Notes: generated by a model from the sequence alone, not told the origin. DNA of 64,000 bases from Stappia sediminis (GCF_009826895.1 NZ_WUMV01000003.1:496001-560000); one strand, 5' to 3'. Positions 27,680-36,264 are shown, counted from the first letter of the stretch. Numbers and translations: made by a program.

Positions 27680-27964
27680 ATGGCTGGGTGGGTCTACATC
27701 ACCGCTTCGAAGCGGAACGGGACGCTATACGTCGGGGTGACGAGCGACCTTTCGCGCCGCATCTATGAACACCGCAACCATCTCATACCCGGATTTACCA
27801 GCCGATACAGCGTTGACCAACTGGTCTGGTACGAGTGCCATGCCACGATGACGCTTGCTATTCAGCGGGAGAAGAACATCAAGCACTGGCCCAGACGATG
27901 GAAGGTCGACCTGATCAGGGCGATGAATCCAGAGTGGGTTGACCTTTATGAAAGCCTCGCGTGA
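27680..27964 (+). CDS. GIY-YIG single-domain nuclease
   Basis: 94 residues, all one GIY-YIG domain. The motif pair is WVYITAS (GIY equivalent) and LYVGVTSDL (YIG equivalent). The conserved Arg is in SRRIYEHRN and the metal-binding Glu is probably in WYECHA. The C-terminal IQREKNIKHWPRRWKVDLI is typical of YhbQ/UPF0213-like proteins. I start at the ATG at 27680; an in-frame ATG lies 4 codons upstream. No good Shine-Dalgarno is visible. The gene is framed by REP-like palindromes on both sides, which suggests that gene and repeats move or are maintained together. The biochemical target is unknown. Confidence 0.9.
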   Translation: MAGWVYITASKRNGTLYVGVTSDLSRRIYEHRNHLIPGFTSRYSVDQLVWYECHATMTLAIQREKNIKHWPRRWKVDLIRAMNPEWVDLYESLA

Positions 27965-27978
27965 TGCGGTGCTGTATG

Positions 27979-28007
27979 GGTTGCCGGGTCAAGCCCGGCA
28001 ATGACGA
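27979..28007 (+). repeat. REP-like palindrome, copy c
   Basis: GGTTGCCGGGTCAAGCCCGG followed by CAATGACGA, 15 bases after the GIY-YIG stop, same orientation as copy a and inverted relative to copy b. It may double as a transcription terminator. Confidence 0.88.
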
Positions 28008-28195
28008 AGGAAATGCTGTGCGCTTCGGCACCTTTGCCGGACAACGCAAGGATGAAACCCTTCTTCTCTCAAGACAACGCAGAAATCGCCACGTCGATAA
28101 AAGCGCGAATGTGTTACCTTGCGGTAGCCAATGTGAGCCGACCTTTGCATAAAAAGTGATTTCGCGGTCATGGCTCGCAAACCCGGGAGGCCGAA

Positions 28196-28468
28196 ATGAT
28201 CCGTCTGTTCGTTCGCCATACCGTGAAGGATTTCGATGCCTGGAAGGCCGGGTACGACAAGGGCACGGAGTTCCGCAAGGAGTGGGGCGTGCTTGACCAC
28301 GCCGTCTACCGCTCCTCCGACGACCCGAACGACATCACAGTGATGCACGACTTCGACACGCTGGAGCATGCGAAGGCTTTCGCGAGTTCGGAAGGCCTTG
28401 CGGAGAGGATGCGCGCGCTCGGCGTTTCAGGCCCCGTGCAGATCTGGTTCGCGCATGAGTCCAGCTAG
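28196..28468 (+). CDS. small dimeric alpha/beta-barrel-like protein
   Basis: 90 residues resembling the antibiotic-biosynthesis-monooxygenase/dimeric ferredoxin-like fold: RLFVRHTVKDFDAWKAGYDK, DHAVYRSSDDPNDITVMHDF, then a helix AKAFASSEGLAERM and a final strand VQIWFAHE. Similar small proteins are annotated as cyclases or ABM-like; no reaction can be assigned. A GGGAGG ribosome binding site is 6 bases upstream of the ATG. A 188-base stretch before it holds nothing beyond repeat copy c. Confidence 0.8.
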   Translation: MIRLFVRHTVKDFDAWKAGYDKGTEFRKEWGVLDHAVYRSSDDPNDITVMHDFDTLEHAKAFASSEGLAERMRALGVSGPVQIWFAHESS

Positions 28469-28584
28469 ATCCGCTTTGCGCATTCTGTGAAGAGCGTCAC
28501 AGGCATATTGCCGTTTCGACCCTAAATAGGCGTTTTACCGCCCGAACTGGCGGTGCCTGAAGTCCTTCAAGGAACGAGAGCGCC

Positions 28585-29172
28585 ATGACGACTGCCGTAG
28601 ACACGATCCGCCCCGCGACGAAAGCCGATGTGACGGTGCTGGCCGAGCTGGTCAACTATGCCGGCGAGGGCCTGCCGCTCTACCTTTGGGCCGGCATGGC
28701 CGAAGCGGACCAGACGCCGTGGGAAGTCGGCAGGAAGCGCGCCGCGCGCGAGGAAGGCTCGTTTTCCTATCGAAACGCGATGATGATCGAGCGCAACGGG
28801 AAGGCCGCCGGCTGCCTGATCGGCTACGAAACGTCGGATGAGCCGGAACCCATCGGCGACGACATGTCGGCGATGTTCGTGCCTCTGCAGGAGCTTGAGA
28901 ACCTCGCCCCCGACACATGGTACGTGAACGTTCTGGCCGTGCTGCCGGACCATCGCGGACACGGGCTCGGCAGCGAGCTTATGAAGTTTGCCGACGAAAC
29001 GGGGCGCAAGCTCGGCAAGGCGGGAATGAGCCTCATCGTTTCCGATGCAAACGCCGGCGCGCGCAGGCTATACGAGCGCTGCGGCTACCGCGAGATCGCG
29101 TCCCGCCCGATGGTCAAGGAAGACTGGAAGAACGAGGGCGAAAACTGGGTCTTGATGACGAAGCTGTTTTAA
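28585..29172 (+). CDS. GNAT family N-acetyltransferase
   Basis: 195 residues. Acetyl-CoA-binding motif A is VNVLAVLPDHRGHGLGSELM (about 113-132) and motif B NAGARRLYERCGYREIASRP. The N-terminus IRPATKADVTVLAELVNYAG is typical of the fold. The acceptor is unknown. GGAACGAGAG provides a weak ribosome binding site. It ends in the bidirectional terminator shared with the cold-shock gene. Confidence 0.9.
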   Translation: MTTAVDTIRPATKADVTVLAELVNYAGEGLPLYLWAGMAEADQTPWEVGRKRAAREEGSFSYRNAMMIERNGKAAGCLIGYETSDEPEPIGDDMSAMFVPLQELENLAPDTWYVNVLAVLPDHRGHGLGSELMKFADETGRKLGKAGMSLIVSDANAGARRLYERCGYREIASRPMVKEDWKNEGENWVLMTKLF

Positions 29173-29181
29173 ACAAATAAA

Positions 29182-29212
29182 AAACCGCGGCGAGCGCGAG
29201 CTGCCGCGGTTT
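29182..29212. terminator. bidirectional intrinsic terminator
   Basis: Ten-bp stem AAACCGCGGC (29182-29191) / GCCGCGGTTT (29203-29212). On the minus strand the stem is followed by TTTTTTATTTGTTT, a strong stop for the cold-shock gene. On the plus strand the GNAT transcript ends at GGTTTC-TAAA. Confidence 0.92.
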
Positions 29213-29258
29213 CTAAAGGTCACTGGCGAACGGGAAAACCCGTTACGCGAGTTCGCCG

Positions 29259-29468
29259 TTACGCGAGTTCGATCGTGTCGACGGCAATCTTGCCGCTGCG
29301 CGGATCTTCGCGCGTCGTGAAGTTCACCTTGTCGCCTTCGTTCAGGCCGAAGATGCCGGCACGCTCCAGGGCGGTTGCGTGAACGAAAACGTCCTTCGCG
29401 CCGCTCGTGGGCTGAATGAAGCCGAAGCCCTTCTGGCTGTTGTAGAATTTGACTGTGCCGTTATCCAT
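29259..29468 (-). CDS. cold-shock protein (CspA family)
   Basis: 69-residue single cold-shock domain, an RNA/ssDNA-binding chaperone. RNP1 is KGFGFIQP (about 13-20) and RNP2 DVFVHATAL (about 26-34). The C-terminus IAVDTIELA is normal. A longer frame runs to 30125, but a GAGGT motif lies just before the ATG at 29468. The region upstream (29469-29754) is long, as is common for csp leaders, and contains a TTGACG...CATATAG stretch near 29620-29650 that could be part of its promoter. Confidence 0.95.
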   Translation of the reverse strand: MDNGTVKFYNSQKGFGFIQPTSGAKDVFVHATALERAGIFGLNEGDKVNFTTREDPRSGKIAVDTIELA

Positions 29469-29754
29469 GGGAATACCTCGTTTTACGGATTTTGCACGTG
29501 AAACAGGACGCGCAGAGCCTGCACGAACCGGTTTCGGCTTGTCGATCTTGGATGAAGTCTGAAACGTGCAACTCGTCTTGAAAGAGGCGTCGCGGCCCAG
29601 TAGTCCGGCCAAATATCGATGGGCGCTATATGGGCCGTTCCGCGCGTCAATACAAGAAAAATCGCACCGCGTAACGGATAGACCGTGGTTTGAGACGGAA
29701 AAAACGGCTGTTATCCGCCGTATTTCAAAAAAACGAAGCATCCGAAAACGGCCT
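29469..29754. other. cold-shock gene leader/intergenic region
   Basis: About 290 bases without a gene. It probably holds the promoter and long 5' untranslated leader of the cold-shock gene on the minus strand. Frames that cross it are low-complexity or lack start signals. Nothing else is recognised. Confidence 0.5.
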
Positions 29755-29779
29755 GCCGGGGCGGGTGCGCCGCCCCGGC
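29755..29779 (-). terminator. GC-rich hairpin after the dienelactone hydrolase gene
   Basis: Perfect 10-bp stem GCCGGGGCGG (29755-29764) / CCGCCCCGGC (29770-29779), 10 bases past the stop codon. On the minus strand AGGCCGTTTTCGG follows, so the T tract is short and offset. Confidence 0.6.
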
Positions 29780-29788
29780 AATCGTCGG

Positions 29789-30697
29789 TCAGTCGGTCAG
29801 ATGCTGCTTGAAGAAGGCGATGGTGCGTTCTTCGGCAAGCGTCGCCGCATCTTCGTCGTAGCGCGGCGTCGTGTCGTTGTGAAAGCCGTGGTTGACGCCT
29901 TCGTACATATGCATGGTGTAGGTTTTGCCGGCGGCGTCGAGCGCTTCCTTGAAGGCGGGCCAGCCGGCGTTGACCCGCTCGTCGAGCTCCGCGTACTGGA
30001 TGAGGAGCGGCGCCTCGATCTGCGCGACATCTTCCGGCGCGGGCTGACGCCCGTAGAAGGGCACGGCGGCCGCAAGCTCCGGATAGGCAACAGCGATCGC
30101 GTTCACCACACCGCCGCCGTAGCAAAAGCCGACCGCGCCAACCTTGCCGGTGCTGTCCTCGCTCTTCAGCAGATATTCGAAGCCGGCGAAGAAGTCGTTC
30201 ATCAGCTTTTCCCGGTCGACGGTGCGCTGCAATTCGCGCCCCTTGTCGTCGTTGCCGGGATAACCGCCGACGGAGGTGAGACCGTCCGGCGCCATCGCCA
30301 TGAAGCCCGCCTTGGCGAAGCGGCGCGCGACATCCTCGATATAGGGGTTCAGGCCGCGGTTCTCATGCACGACGAGGACCGCCGGCAGCTTGCCGTCGAT
30401 ACCGGCAGGGCGGACCAGATAGGCGTTCACCTCGCCGTGGCCGTTCGGCGAGGGATAGGTGATGCGGCTCGTGACGATGCCCGGATCGTCGGGCGCGACC
30501 TGCTGGGCAAGGGCGTAATTCGGCGAAAGCTCCTTGAGGAGAGCGGCGGCGGTGACACCCGCTACAGTGAATTTCGCCGCCCGGTCCAGAAACTCGCGCC
30601 TCGTGATCTTGCCGTGGGCGTAAAAGTCGTAGAGGTCCAGAAGTTCTTGCGGAAAATCCTTGGCCGTCTTGCGGCGTATCGGCGTCTGGTCGTTCAT
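29789..30697 (-). CDS. dienelactone hydrolase family protein, Tat-exported (YghX-like)
   Basis: 302 residues. A twin-arginine signal, [20 protein letters not shown] (about 33-52), sits after a charged N-terminal extension, so export to the periplasm is predicted. The hydrolase domain has the Cys nucleophile in [13 protein letters not shown], an acidic residue in [12 protein letters not shown] and the His in [10 protein letters not shown]. The substrate is unknown; dienelactone activity itself is not implied. Its start codon is directly adjacent to the stop of the upstream VWA gene, so the two form an operon. Confidence 0.88.
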   Translation of the reverse strand: MNDQTPIRRKTAKDFPQELLDLYDFYAHGKITRREFLDRAAKFTVAGVTAAALLKELSPNYALAQQVAPDDPGIVTSRITYPSPNGHGEVNAYLVRPAGIDGKLPAVLVVHENRGLNPYIEDVARRFAKAGFMAMAPDGLTSVGGYPGNDDKGRELQRTVDREKLMNDFFAGFEYLLKSEDSTGKVGAVGFCYGGGVVNAIAVAYPELAAAVPFYGRQPAPEDVAQIEAPLLIQYAELDERVNAGWPAFKEALDAAGKTYTMHMYEGVNHGFHNDTTPRYDEDAATLAEERTIAFFKQHLTD

Positions 30698-31453
30698 TTA
30701 TTCTCTTCCCTCGTTTTGAACTTTGGCGAGTTTATCGGTCCCAGGCTCGCCCGCGATCTCAAGGATCAGCTTGCGGCGGACGGCCTCGGCGAATGTGGTG
30801 CGGTTGTCGGCGGTAATGACGAAGGAGCCGGGCCCGCCGATGATCCGCGCGGCGAAGGCATCCTCCAGATTGTAGGCGGCAGGACGCCCCGAACAATGCC
30901 GGCAAAGGACGGCGAGACCATTGATGACGATACCGGAGGAAACCACGATCTCCCGGGCATCCTCGATCGACGGGCCGTTCCAGTTGTTGGCGCTGTCGGC
31001 GGAAAGGTCGATCACGCGCTTGACGCCCTGAATGTCGTTGCCGTCGATCAGCGCCTTGCCGAAAAGAAGCGCGGCGCCAATGGCATTGCGCCCGAAGGCG
31101 CGGCGTGGCGGCTCCAGAAGGGCGGCCGCGAAGCGGTTCGCCGAAGCCTCGCCGTCCACAACCGTCCAGCCGACGACGACTTCCTGGGATTCGGCACTTC
31201 CCCATTCCACATAGGTAACGGCGATGCGCGCGTGAATGCCGCTGGTGATGGCCGCTATGACCGAGGGATCGGTGATCGCGCGGGCATAACCCTCGCGCTG
31301 GAAACGGATTTCGGCATCGTCGATGGAGCCGGTCGCATCCGCCAGCAGGACGAGCTCGATGTCGACCGTCTTGCCGTCCTGCGCGATTGCGGCAGCGCTG
31401 AGAAAGAGACACGCGAAAAACGCGGTCAGGCGGGCGAACATCCCATGGATCAT
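30698..31453 (-). CDS. DUF1194 protein with VWA-like domain, exported
   Basis: 251 residues. Signal peptide at about 1-25 (FARLTAFFACLFLSAAAIAQ). The mature chain is a von Willebrand factor A-like domain: DIELVLLADATGSIDDAEIR gives a MIDAS-like D-x-T-x-S variant, and RVIDLSADSANNWNG supplies a further metal-site block. The function of the family is unknown. Two Cys in VLCRHCSG may form a disulfide. An ATG 4 codons downstream is an alternative start. It is followed with no gap by the Tat-exported hydrolase. Confidence 0.88.
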   Translation of the reverse strand: MIHGMFARLTAFFACLFLSAAAIAQDGKTVDIELVLLADATGSIDDAEIRFQREGYARAITDPSVIAAITSGIHARIAVTYVEWGSAESQEVVVGWTVVDGEASANRFAAALLEPPRRAFGRNAIGAALLFGKALIDGNDIQGVKRVIDLSADSANNWNGPSIEDAREIVVSSGIVINGLAVLCRHCSGRPAAYNLEDAFAARIIGGPGSFVITADNRTTFAEAVRRKLILEIAGEPGTDKLAKVQNEGRE

Positions 31454-31531
31454 TCCCGGTCTCCTGTCTCACCGACTTCCCTGGCGGAGCGATTCCTGCA
31501 AATAGATTATCGAAGCCCGCCGGCAAGGTTC

Positions 31532-32428
31532 TCACGCAACGCCCGCAAGACGATCTCGGCGGCTCGATATCGCCTCGAACATGAAATCCGTGAAGGCGCG
31601 GATGCGCGCGGTCTTGCGCAGGTCCTGGTGCGTCAGGATCCATAGATCCACCGCGAGCTCCGGAACGGGCGTGCCGATGCGACGGAGCACGCTGTCATCG
31701 TCGGCGAGATAGCAGGGCAGGACGGCAACCCCGGCGCCTGCGCGCGCGGCAGCGTGAATGCCTAGGATGGTGTCGACGCGCAAATGGCACCTTTCGTCGA
31801 GCCCTTGGTCCGAAAACCAGCGGTGCAGGGCGGGATAGGCCATGCGCTCGTCCGGCCCGATCCAGCCGCTGGAAGCGAATACATCTCCCGGTTCGAGCTT
31901 TGTGGCGAGAGCGGGCGCGGCGTAGACCGCCTGCGCGATCCGCCCCGCCTTGCGCCCGACAAGGGTTTCGGGCGGGGTGTCGGACGGGCGGACGGCGATA
32001 TCGGCCTCGCGTTTCGACAGGCTGAAAAGTTCGTTCGAGACCGCGATTTCCAGGCGGATCTCCGGGAAGGCGTGCTGGAAATCGGCAAGCAGCGGCGCGA
32101 GCAGGCCGGAAAGAAGCGTGTCCGTCGTCGTCACGCGAACCGTGCCGGAGGGACTGAGATCGCGACCGGCGATGCGGCGTTCCACATCCGAAACCCTTGT
32201 GGCGATGGCACGGGCGGCCTCCGCCGCCTCCTCGCCCTCGGCCGTGGGCGAATAGCCTGCACGCGAACGTTCGAAAAGGCTGACGCCAAGGCGCGCCTCG
32301 GCATCCGCGAGGCGGCGAAAGACCGTCGCGTGGCTGCAGCCAAGCACGCGTCCCGCGCCGGAAAGCGTGCCGGCATCGGCAATGGCGAGGATCAGCTTCA
32401 GGTCGTCCCACGCGAGTTTGCTGTTCAT
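31532..32428 (-). CDS. LysR family transcriptional regulator
   Basis: 298 residues. The N-terminal winged helix is LAIADAGTLSGAGRVLGCSH followed by ATVFRRLADAEARLGVSLFE. The effector domain (residues ~90-290) is of the type with SDTPPETLVGRKAGRIAQAV. The frame is open to 32506; the ATG at 32428 is chosen because the HTH then starts at the usual distance from the N-terminus. Divergent from the NAD(P)H oxidoreductase gene 110 bases away, which it probably regulates, the normal LysR layout. Confidence 0.92.
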   Translation of the reverse strand: MNSKLAWDDLKLILAIADAGTLSGAGRVLGCSHATVFRRLADAEARLGVSLFERSRAGYSPTAEGEEAAEAARAIATRVSDVERRIAGRDLSPSGTVRVTTTDTLLSGLLAPLLADFQHAFPEIRLEIAVSNELFSLSKREADIAVRPSDTPPETLVGRKAGRIAQAVYAAPALATKLEPGDVFASSGWIGPDERMAYPALHRWFSDQGLDERCHLRVDTILGIHAAARAGAGVAVLPCYLADDDSVLRRIGTPVPELAVDLWILTHQDLRKTARIRAFTDFMFEAISSRRDRLAGVA

Positions 32429-32537
32429 TCTTGCAAGGCCAATCGACGGAATTTGTGAATTATAGTCCGAAAACGAACGGTATAGCCTGCACCGAACATT
32501 CATCAAATTCTGACCGCCGAACCGGGAGCCGCCGCAA

Positions 32538-33272
32538 ATGCAGGTGCATATCGTTCACGTTCACCCCGAGTCGACGTCGTTCAATGGCGCGATGACGCAA
32601 ACCGCGCGCGAAAGCCTGACGCGTGCGGGACATGAGGTCGCCTTGTCGGATCTCTATGCGGAAGGCTTCGATCCCGTCGAGCGGGGCGGGCACTATCGAT
32701 CAAGGGTCGATGCGAAGATATTTTCGCCGCTGGCCGAACAGCGCCATGCCCATGAGGCGGGAAGCCTGCCGGGGGATGTGGTGCGCGAGATCGAGCGGCT
32801 GGAGCGGGCCGACCTCGTGATCTTCCAGTTTCCGCTCTGGTGGCACCAGGTGCCGGCGATGCTGAAAGGCTGGATGGACCGGGTGTTCGTCAACGGCGGG
32901 CTCTACACCAGCCGCATGCGCTACGACCGGGGATATTTCAAGGGAAGGCGAGCCATTGTCTCGCTGACCACCGGAGCACCGGCAGCCGCCATGGGGCCGG
33001 GCGGGCGCGGCGGCGATATCGAACGGCTGCTGTGGCCGGTCCACTATTCCCTGCACTACATGGGATTTTCCGTGTTGCCGCCATTCCTCGCCTTCGGCGT
33101 TGCCGGGCATGGCTATTCCTATGCGGACGACGGCGACTTCGACGCGCTTATGAAGGAGCATCTGGAGAACTGGGAATCCCGGCTTGGCGCGATAGAGCGT
33201 GACGAGCCGCTTTCCTTCCCCGGCTGGGGCGACTGGGACGGCGAGGGCCGCAAGCTGGAAATGACTGTTTGA
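32538..33272 (+). CDS. NAD(P)H-dependent quinone oxidoreductase (flavodoxin-like)
   Basis: 244 residues of the NQO1/MdaB/KefF-type flavodoxin-like fold. The N-terminus VHIVHVHPESTSFNGAMTQT binds the FMN/FAD phosphate. The signature VIFQFPLWWHQVPAMLKGWM and DRVFVNGGLY follow at about 95-122, and SLTTGAPAAAMGPGGRGG at about 138-155. Two-electron quinone reduction is expected. Likely controlled by the divergent LysR gene. Confidence 0.92.
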   Translation: MQVHIVHVHPESTSFNGAMTQTARESLTRAGHEVALSDLYAEGFDPVERGGHYRSRVDAKIFSPLAEQRHAHEAGSLPGDVVREIERLERADLVIFQFPLWWHQVPAMLKGWMDRVFVNGGLYTSRMRYDRGYFKGRRAIVSLTTGAPAAAMGPGGRGGDIERLLWPVHYSLHYMGFSVLPPFLAFGVAGHGYSYADDGDFDALMKEHLENWESRLGAIERDEPLSFPGWGDWDGEGRKLEMTV

Positions 33273-33340
33273 CGCCGTCCGTCACCTGATCGCCAAATAT
33301 GGGTAGGATGCTCGCATGGTCCCATGCGAAGGGGTAAGCC

Positions 33341-33721
33341 ATGATCGAGCATCTGACGAGTTTTCCCGACTATGTGGTCGCGGTGCGAGCAAGCGGCGAG
33401 GTAACGCGCGCCGACTATGTGCAAACGGTCGTGCCCGCCGCCGAAGCGGCGATGGCGAAACACATCAAGGTGCGCGTTCTCATCCAGATCGAGGACGATG
33501 CGAACCCGAGCATGGGGCTGATCCTGGAGGATGCGGTTTTCGGCACGCGCCACCTGATGAGCTGGGGTCGGATCGCCATCGTTTCCGACGCGGACTGGGT
33601 GAAGCGGGCCTATGCCTTCATCAGGCCGATCATGCCCTTCGAACTGAAACTGTTTTCCAAGGCGGAAGCGGAAGAAGCGCGCGTCTGGATCACCGAAGAC
33701 GAGACGGCGGGGAACGGTTGA
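33341..33721 (+). CDS. SpoIIAA-like (STAS-fold) protein
   Basis: 126 residues. The SpoIIAA-like family pattern is seen in VVAVRASGEVTRADYVQTVV, then IKVRVLIQIEDDANPSMGLI, a helix-strand run RIAIVSDADWVKRAYAFI and PFELKLFSKAEAEEARVWI. The family has the STAS/anti-sigma-antagonist-like fold but no known function and lacks evidence of a phosphorylatable Ser. AAGGGG 7 bases upstream serves as ribosome binding site. Confidence 0.85.
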   Translation: MIEHLTSFPDYVVAVRASGEVTRADYVQTVVPAAEAAMAKHIKVRVLIQIEDDANPSMGLILEDAVFGTRHLMSWGRIAIVSDADWVKRAYAFIRPIMPFELKLFSKAEAEEARVWITEDETAGNG

Positions 33722-33769
33722 GGGTGTTTCTGAAACCGTAGCGAACGATAAAGATATGCCCCCTCACCC

Positions 33770-33866
33770 GGCGCGTTGCGCGCCGACCTCTCCCGCCAAA
33801 CTCGGGTGTTCCCGAGTTTGGAAGATAGATGGCGAAGTCGGAAACATCCGACTTCGCGGGGAGAGG
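33770..33866 (-). repeat. twin-hairpin repeat, copy 2 (inverted relative to 25345)
   Basis: CCTCTCCCGC (33787-33796), CAAACTCGGG-TGTT-CCCGAGTTTG (33797-33820), GAAGTCGGA-AACA-TCCGACTTC (33834-33855) and GCGGGGAGAGG (33856-33866). This is the reverse complement of the element at 25345-25425, with matching loops. An extra small hairpin GGCGCG-TTG-CGCGCC (33770-33784) precedes it. It lies in the 340-base gap between the SpoIIAA-like gene and the molybdenum hydroxylase genes; the remainder holds their terminator. Confidence 0.92.
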
Positions 33867-34002
33867 TGAAGAGCGGGTTGCGCCACCTCTGCAAAATCGA
33901 AACTCCGATGTATTGATTCCGGGACGATTCCTTGCCAGTCGTGGTCGGAATGTTGCCCGGGTTCGAAGGGGGCAGATGAAAATACGCGGCGCGGGGTGCA
34001 AA

Positions 34003-34036
34003 TCGAAAAGGCCGTCCGGAGTGCCCGGACGGCCTT
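34003..34036 (-). terminator. terminator of the molybdenum hydroxylase operon
   Basis: Perfect 12-bp stem AAGGCCGTCCGG (34008-34019) / CCGGACGGCCTT (34025-34036), 25 bases past the stop. On the minus strand TTTTCGATTT follows. Confidence 0.88.
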
Positions 34037-34061
34037 ATTGCTGCGATAATGGCCGAAAAAA

Positions 34062-36260
34062 TCAAGCGAGGCCGTGCTTCGAGAGTGGAAGCTCGCTCAC
34101 CCATTCGCCCTTCGCCGCCGCGATCGCATTGGCAACCGCAGGACCGACCGGCGGCGTGCCGGGTTCGCCGATGCCGGTCGGAGCCTCGGTCGACGGGACG
34201 ATATGCACCTCGACCTGCGGCATATCGCTGATGCGGATCGGCAGGTAGGTGTCGAAGTTGGCCTGATCGACTTCGCCATCCGTCAGCGTGATCTCGTTCC
34301 TCAGGATCGCGCCGAGGCCGTAGCCGACCGCGCCTTCCACCTGGGCGCGGATATTGTCCGGATTGACCGGGATGCCGCAGTCGGCCGCGCAGGTGACCTT
34401 CTCCACCTTGACCGTGCCGTCTTCGCGGAAGGAGATTTCCGCGACTTCGGCGACATAGGTGTTGAAGGATTTCTGCACGGCGACACCGCGATAACGCCCT
34501 TGCGGAAGCGGATCGCCCCAGCCGGCTTTTTCGGCGGCGAGCTTCAGCACGCCGAGCTTGCGAGGATCGTCCTTCAGGAGCGCCATGCGGTAGTCCACCG
34601 GATCCTTGCCGGCTTCCCTTGCCAGACGGTCGATCATGGTTTCCATGACGTAGGCCGTGTGGGTGTGGCCGACCGAGCGCCACCACAGAACCGGTACGGC
34701 GGTCTTCGCGTTGTGCACCTCGACGCGGATGCCGGGCACGGTGTACGTCATATCGGTGACGCCCTCGGCCGTCGTTTCGTCGACGCCCTCCTTGACGAGG
34801 AACTGCTCGAAAGGCGAGCCGATGAGGATCGACTTCGACGCAACCCGGTGATGCCAGCCGAGAGGGTTGCCATCGGCATCAAGCCCGACCCTGACCTTGT
34901 GGGCGACCATCGGGCGATAGTAGCCGCCCTTGATATCGTCCTCGCGGGTCCACACCACCTTGATCGGGCGCGGAGCATTGCCGGCATCCGCCCAGGCTTT
35001 TGCAAGATGTGCGGCTTCGGCGACCGGGTGGCTGTCCGGCTGCGCGCGCCGCCCGAAGGAGCCGCCCGCCCAAAGCGTTTCGATCTTCACGTTCTCCGGC
35101 GAAAGCCCGAGGACGCCTGCGGTCACGTTGTGGTCGATCGTCTGGAGTTGCGATCCCGTCCATACGGTGGCCGATTTGCCGTCGAAGAGGATCGTCGCGT
35201 CGAGCGGCTCCATCGGCGCATGGGCGAGGAAGGGGAAGGTGTAGTCCGCCTCGACGATCTTCGCCGCATTGGCAAGGCCGGCTTCCGCATCGCCATGAAC
35301 ATGCGCCTCAAGGCCCGGCTCGCCCGTCATGGATTTGAGGTCCGCCAGCATCTCGCTGCTGCTGCGCGTCTCGGCGGCGCTTTCATCCCATTCGACTTCT
35401 ACCAGATCGCGGGCCTTGATCGCGGGCCATGTGCTTTCCGCGAGGACCGCGACGCCGCTCGGCACGGAAATGACATCGATGACGCCCTTCACCTTCTTGG
35501 CCTCGCTGGCGTCGAAGGTTTTCGGCACTGAGCCGAATTTCGGCGGGCGGGCGAGCACGGCGACCAGCATATTCTCATGCTGCACGTCCATGCCGTAGGT
35601 CGACGGCGCGCCCACGGTTTTCATTTTCGTATCGACGCGCGGGAAGGACTTGCCGATATAGACCCACTCGTCCGGCGACTTCAGCTTCGGCTTTTCCGGA
35701 ACGTCCTGAAGCGCGGCGGCGCCCGCGAGTTCGCCGAAGGTCGCCTGCTTGCCGCTGCCGTGTTTCACCATGCCTTTTTCGACCGTGACGGAGGCGGGAT
35801 CGACCTCCCATTGCTTCGCGGCTGCGGCGACCAGCATCGCCTTGGCGGCGGCGCCCGCCTCGCGGTACTGCAGGAAGGAATTGGCGATTGCCGTGGAGCC
35901 GCCGGTTCCCTGAAGGCCGAAGAGGAGGTTCTTGTAGACTTCCGGGTTGGAGGGCGCGAATTCGACCTCGACCTGCGCACGGTCGGCGTCGAGTTCATCG
36001 GCAACGAGAGTGGCAAGGCCCGTCGCCGCGCCCTGGCCCTTGTCCAGGTGTTTGGAAATGACGACCACTTTATTGTCCGGCCGGATATGGACGAAGGGTT
36101 GGGCGAATTCCGCCGTCCCTTCCGCCGCCTTCGCCGCACCGGACCCATAAGGCATGTTGAGGCCGATGAGAAGGCCGCCGGCGGCACCCGCCGAAAGCTT
36201 CAGGAACGAACGGCGCGAGGGCTTCGCGGCGGCGAGCGGCTTGTCGAGAAGATGCAGCAT
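34062..36260 (-). CDS. xanthine dehydrogenase-family molybdopterin subunit, Tat-exported (IorB-like)
   Basis: 732 residues. A Tat signal PSRRSFLKLSAGAAGGLLIG lies at about residues 14-33. The aldehyde/xanthine oxidase molybdenum domains follow: GLQGTGGSTAIANSFLQYRE, WAGGSFGRRAQPDS, WWRSVGHTHTAYVMETMID and the active-site-region TGIGEPGTPPVGPAVANA near the C-terminus with the expected Glu. The closest known type is isoquinoline 1-oxidoreductase beta or periplasmic aldehyde oxidoreductase; the substrate is undetermined. The frame is open to 36368, but GAGG precedes the ATG at 36260. It starts 4 bases after the iron-sulfur subunit gene. No FAD subunit or cytochrome gene is adjacent. Confidence 0.93.
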   Translation of the reverse strand: MLHLLDKPLAAAKPSRRSFLKLSAGAAGGLLIGLNMPYGSGAAKAAEGTAEFAQPFVHIRPDNKVVVISKHLDKGQGAATGLATLVADELDADRAQVEVEFAPSNPEVYKNLLFGLQGTGGSTAIANSFLQYREAGAAAKAMLVAAAAKQWEVDPASVTVEKGMVKHGSGKQATFGELAGAAALQDVPEKPKLKSPDEWVYIGKSFPRVDTKMKTVGAPSTYGMDVQHENMLVAVLARPPKFGSVPKTFDASEAKKVKGVIDVISVPSGVAVLAESTWPAIKARDLVEVEWDESAAETRSSSEMLADLKSMTGEPGLEAHVHGDAEAGLANAAKIVEADYTFPFLAHAPMEPLDATILFDGKSATVWTGSQLQTIDHNVTAGVLGLSPENVKIETLWAGGSFGRRAQPDSHPVAEAAHLAKAWADAGNAPRPIKVVWTREDDIKGGYYRPMVAHKVRVGLDADGNPLGWHHRVASKSILIGSPFEQFLVKEGVDETTAEGVTDMTYTVPGIRVEVHNAKTAVPVLWWRSVGHTHTAYVMETMIDRLAREAGKDPVDYRMALLKDDPRKLGVLKLAAEKAGWGDPLPQGRYRGVAVQKSFNTYVAEVAEISFREDGTVKVEKVTCAADCGIPVNPDNIRAQVEGAVGYGLGAILRNEITLTDGEVDQANFDTYLPIRISDMPQVEVHIVPSTEAPTGIGEPGTPPVGPAVANAIAAAKGEWVSELPLSKHGLA

Positions 36261-36264
36261 TTCC

